This document shows, in pieces, positions 59,790 through 64,000 of a stretch of 64,000 nucleotides of DNA. The stretch covers positions 7,148,505-7,212,504 of the forward strand of contig NC_052355.1 of assembly GCF_009727055.1 (NCBI RefSeq). Direction: 5' to 3'. Made by a program: the position numbers and the translations under genes. Each line of letters starts with the position of its first letter. Within the stretch, counting starts at the first letter, position 1. The DNA comes from Benincasa hispida (lineage: Eukaryota; Streptophyta; Magnoliopsida; Cucurbitales; Cucurbitaceae). The notes under the pieces are model-generated. The model was not told the origin of the DNA and searched no databases. It saw only the letters and a program-made list of their open reading frames with translations.

Positions 59790-60400
59790 AAGAGAAAAAA
59801 GAGCTAATTAATCATACTATTAATTGAATAATTCATTAGAGACTATAATAGAATATATTAGATATACTATAATTGATAATCATTAGACAATAAATGAATA
59901 TATTAGATTAATTATATCTATAAATTGAATAATCATAGACAAATAAATTGAAATATATTAGATTTTATCTATAATTAAAGTCATTTAGCACACAATTGAA
60001 TATATTAGATTATTATACCTATAATTGAATAATCATTAAGACAACAAATTGAAATAAATTAGATTATTATACTATAATTGGAATAATCATTATGACACAA
60101 ATTGAATATATTAGTTTATTAATACTATAATTGAATAATCATTAGACAAACAAATTGAATATATTAGATTATTATACGTAATAATTGAATAATTTAGACA
60201 ATAAATTGATATTATTAGATTTATTAATACTATAAATGAATATATTATATTATTATAATGTAAAAACTTATTGATTGCAAAAAAAAAAAAAAAAATGAAT
60301 ATATAGTAGATTATTTATAAAAAATTGAATATACAATAAATTTATAATAAAAAAATGAATTACAATAAAATGAATATATAATAAAAAAATATATTTATTA
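59790..60400. repeat. AT-rich tandem array, unit about 55-60 bp
   Basis: Roughly eight to ten degenerate copies of a unit built from ATTGAATATATTAGATTATT, ATACTATAATTG and AATAATCATTAGACAA. Copies differ by small indels, with single-base length changes at A/T steps. Confidence 0.8.
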
Positions 60401-61600
60401 TCAATACCCTAACTATCGGAGCCCGTTCGTGTAGTATACGAAGGAATTTCAAAAAAAAAAAAAATAAAATTGAATATATAGTCTGGTGTCAGTTTCAAAT
60501 TCAAATAAGTTTCAACAAAACAATTAAAGAATATCAAAGGATAAATTGAAGCTGTTTTAAGTTTTTTGACAACATTAGTTTAGAAGCAATGGACTTGCAC
60601 ATGAATGGAGGATTCAGATGATGGGTGGATGACGAACAAATCCTATCAGAGTGCATAAATGGAGTCCTACAAAGGAAGCTCGAAATGTTGCCTATTTAAA
60701 TCTCTCTTGCTCAGATACATTCTTCAATGCGTGAACTATTTTCGAGAAAAGTAAGAGTAGAAATAGGGATGCATTTGGAGCGTCAATGATAAACCCAGGA
60801 TCCTGTTGAATTCCCGATTGTTTTTCTGTACGATCTTAGTCCATTCTAATCGAATCAGTTTTTTGTATGGCGAGATCGTACACTGGAGATAAATTCCAAT
60901 CAGACGTCGTAGAGGCAGGATTTATTCAGTAAAAACTGGCTAGTTCTGTATCACAGCTATGGTGAGAGATGGATTAGGGCTCCGGACGCATACATTCCAT
61001 ATGTTTGTGGAGAGATGGACTATCACTCTATAGGACATAGAGTGTGTTGGGGTTACCTCGACTTGAGCCCGGTCACCGAAGTGATGTATGACAGAAAGTT
61101 CAACTGTACCTCGGTGCGACCCCACCTTCCGACAAGATTAAAGGACGAGGTTAAGTTTAATATGGTTAGGGAAACACAATTCGTGAGCTCGCAGATGGAT
61201 TTGCAGACGAGAAAACATATAAGGATATGCGCGCAGCATATCTACTATTAAAATGATGGGTGGGAAGTCTGTTTTCAGATAAATCAAGTCATTTTATTCA
61301 CTTTGATTTTCCTGCCCACTGTTAGCTAACCTCCATGGATGCGGGCTGGTTATTCGTGGGGTGGGAGTCTTATGTGACTTGGCATGTGAAGGACAATAGC
61401 AAAGCAACAAGATCTAGGTTCGAGGATAGCTGGGCCTCTCATACTTTTGCAACTGGGCTTGGAGCGATTTCCAACAATGGCTCCACAGCTACATCATGTA
61501 ATGACGCTCAATTAGTTGGACGAGCCTACAGTTCTGGTATGTTGTTTAATCAATTTAATTATATCATAACTGAGCTAAAATACTAAATTAAAAAAAATAG
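60401..61600. other. GC-richer unassigned island
   Basis: From about 60570 to 61545 base composition is more balanced than the surroundings. Two plus-strand open frames occur: 61015-61251 (MDYHSIGHRVCWGYLDLSPV...) and 61335-61586 (MDAGWLFVGWESYVTWHVKD...). I do not recognise either, no splice-linked domain emerges, and stops surround them. It may be a decayed gene or an unknown mobile element. Confidence 0.3.
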
Positions 61601-64000
61601 GTAGAGATAGTACAAAGTGTAAACATCTTTAGAGTTTAAACCAACTATCATGTTATAGATCATCTATTATCACCGTTATTATTAATAGTACGATGAATAA
61701 TTGATTTCTGCTCATTTGTTTCTGTAATCAAGGCTGAAAGTATCATTACACTAAACTCTAATTGAATTAATACTATTATTATCACTATTTCGTGTTCTCG
61801 CTATTTTTTTACATTATAAATCATTATTAATATACCATAATAAATATATTTGTTATAGTGTTGTGTGAATTTACAAGGTATATATAAGTTGAGAGAGGTA
61901 GCCGAGTGTGTGCTCAAGTTTATATTGTGAATACTCTATTGCCCACTATTTTTTGTGGTAATGACGAAGTAATAACTTGGGAATATTCCCAAGTAATTGC
62001 GTATCATTTCTACACAATAAGACTAGATATGTGTGTCAGCACATATGAAGATTTCATTTCTTCTCATCAAAATAATTACAATTATGCTATCAATCGGCAA
62101 GTTGGAGTGAATGGCAGGTTGCGATTTTAACTGTGTGTGATTGAGTACAGATTTATACGTGTCGTTTAAATATAAGATAACGAAAATGAAAAACAGGTGG
62201 ATAGTTTGCCCATCAGGTCAAAAGTTCCTTCAAACCACTAGGCTTTATGCCTTGATGGGCTTATATATCTGAGAACCCGGTCGCATTGCTGTTGGACGTA
62301 CTGCTGAATGATATTGACCAAGAACTGCTCAAGAGAGCATTGGTCGAAAATGAGAACAGATATGCACATATATGTTGGTCTTCATTCATTCTTGTTTCTG
62401 CAGTGATGTTTGGACCTTTACATGATGCGTGCACACTTGAGATTTAATGTATGTGCCTAATCATGACAATCCTATAGTCTGCTAGAGTTCTCTCTTCTTA
62501 ACAGTTTTGACACCTAGTAATATTATCCTTTGTGTAAAATCCATCATTTACTAGATATTATTCATTTGTGCTTAATCTCTTTATAAATAATATTCACAAA
62601 GGCTCGCTACTTCTCCACTCGTCCGGCATTAAGACTGCTAACAGCTATGTTTTTTTTAAATTTTAAATTATCAGTTTTTACAATTTTAATAAAACCTTAA
62701 GAAAAAAATAAAGATATATTAAATAATCCTCACAATACAAATTTAATATAAATGGAAAAAGTGTGAGTAGGATTAGCTAGCTGCTTGGATTGCTGACATT
62801 ACTAGAGGTTAATGACCAAAATAATTAAGAGCCGGACAATGATCACTATTATCTATATATTGTATTATAATTTAAATAACCCTCCTCGCGCTCTTCTCTA
62901 TAATTTGTCTCCTAAATTCACAAAAGAGATTCTATAATATTTTAATAACCGAGACGAAACAAGTGTATGTAAGCGCTCCTCTTTATGTTGAAGGCTAGCT
63001 GTATATATTTTGCCATTAATGAAAATCCTCATATAATAGACATCATTAATTAGCTTCTATATACTTTAGTGAAAAAAGAAATGAAATGGATTTCCCATAT
63101 TTAATACAAAAGTTTTCATTTAATACGAGTTATGTTAATTCTACATCTCTAAAAAACTTGGTAAAATTAGGCTGATTTTGAAAATAATCAACTATTCAAA
63201 TCAACCTCCACTAGATGTCGCAACACCTACGTTGGTGTGTGGCTCTCAACATTTAATATATGTTACTGACAACTAAAAGCTCTCTCTTAAAGTGGTAGAA
63301 CCTAACGTTTCATTATTACTGATATACAGAAGCATGTGTCCTATTCATCTCAGATTCTCAAACTCTTATATGTATCGTATATTAGACGGAACCTGAATTA
63401 TATATCGTGTGGTGAGATTTGATACTTACACACGACGCTCTTGTTTCAACAGTATTAGATAGTCGCACAGAGTGAGAGATATGATGCCCCCCCTAAAACT
63501 ATCGACGTAGGTTCTGTTAGAAAAAAAACTGTTCATTCTCTCGAGAGAAGTCTTGCTTAATAATTGTTATTCCGTGATGGATGAATTGTATTGGTCTAGC
63601 ACAATTTATGCTACTCCAGACGACCCATTAGAATGACTTCCTAAAGGCTGCTGTCCTTCGATTCCTTTTCATACGTTCCCTCAACGAGTGGAAGATACCA
63701 AGCATTAGTCCCGAAGGAGGGACGGCTTCGTGATGTAGAACATAATTTGAATATTTGTAATTATGATCTGAGCGGCCTGCAGAGATCTAACATCCCAACG
63801 TTGAAGATTTTTCTAAAGTGTGGAACATGAGGATTGCTCCAAAGGTTGCTCGATTTCCCAAGATCAATTGAAGTAAGGATGCATCCGGTCATCCAGCTTG
63901 TGGTATAAGTATAGACAGCCATCATAGTGAAAAAATACATTGAGTTTACATCTTGCGAAGGACACATCCATCAAAGGTCTGCAAGTCGATCGACTGTAGG
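61601..64000. other. Intergenic, nothing recognised
   Basis: AT-rich with short open frames only (61906-62130 plus, 63761-63967 minus), none with recognisable motifs. No RNA gene or complete mobile element was found. Confidence 0.4.

Noticed and set aside
63761..63967. Minus-strand open frame of 68 codons near the right edge
   Set aside because: No family motif and no supporting exons nearby; it may belong to something beyond the window but cannot be supported here.

Overview
The window looks like nuclear DNA of a eudicot plant. It is AT-rich, has intron-split genes with GT/AG splice sites and TATA boxes, and carries LTR retrotransposons with plant-type tRNA primer sites, small inverted-repeat elements (MITEs) and many microsatellites. 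A cucurbit source is my inference, from the cystatin-like gene and the general repeat style; it is not proven. There are no bacterial operons, no CRISPR array and no rRNA. Most of the window is a graveyard of mobile elements around two recognisable host genes.

Layout. 1-5700: 40-bp tandem repeats, a hAT-like MITE (905-1605) inside a minisatellite, a broken Mutator-type transposase (2177-3128, minus) and a Mutator-like MITE (5173-5670). 5786-12008 (minus): a complete seven-exon 2-oxoglutarate/Fe(II) oxygenase gene of 398 codons, with a TATA box at 12089-12096 and repeat-filled introns. 12100-15740: intergenic relics. 15745-20700: three long copia-type LTRs or LTR parts and a scrap of minus-strand copia pol. 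20704-34993: a nest in which a plus-strand copia element is split by an 11.9-kb Ty3/gypsy (Athila/Tat-like) element (21791-33728, 5-bp target duplication GAAGG), which is itself split inside its reverse transcriptase by a solo LTR (26900-28570, target duplication GCACC). 35000-36700: MITE relics. 36703-46333: a defective copia element with ~2-kb LTRs that lacks its reverse transcriptase. 46843-58041: two copies of a duplicated segment, the first carrying an intact cystatin-like gene (50168-50473, minus) and the second a frameshifted copy (56500-56806). Between the copies lies a 2.6-kb minus-strand LTR full of internal satellites (51779-54394). 58200-60400: microsatellites and an AT-rich tandem array. 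60400-64000: unrecognised low-copy-looking sequence.

Three places look like assembly faults, not biology: two 38-bp perfect palindromes that match the Nextera mate-pair junction adapter (23823-23860 and 38338-38375), and a single N flanked by an exact 74-bp duplication (26106-26254). The retrotransposon genes are all full of stops and cannot encode working proteins. The two host genes do not appear functionally linked. I found no convincing new multi-gene system. The strongest points for follow-up are the three-level nest with exact target duplications, the CGATCG-palindrome arrays shared by the copia LTRs, the duplicated cystatin locus and the embedded adapters.
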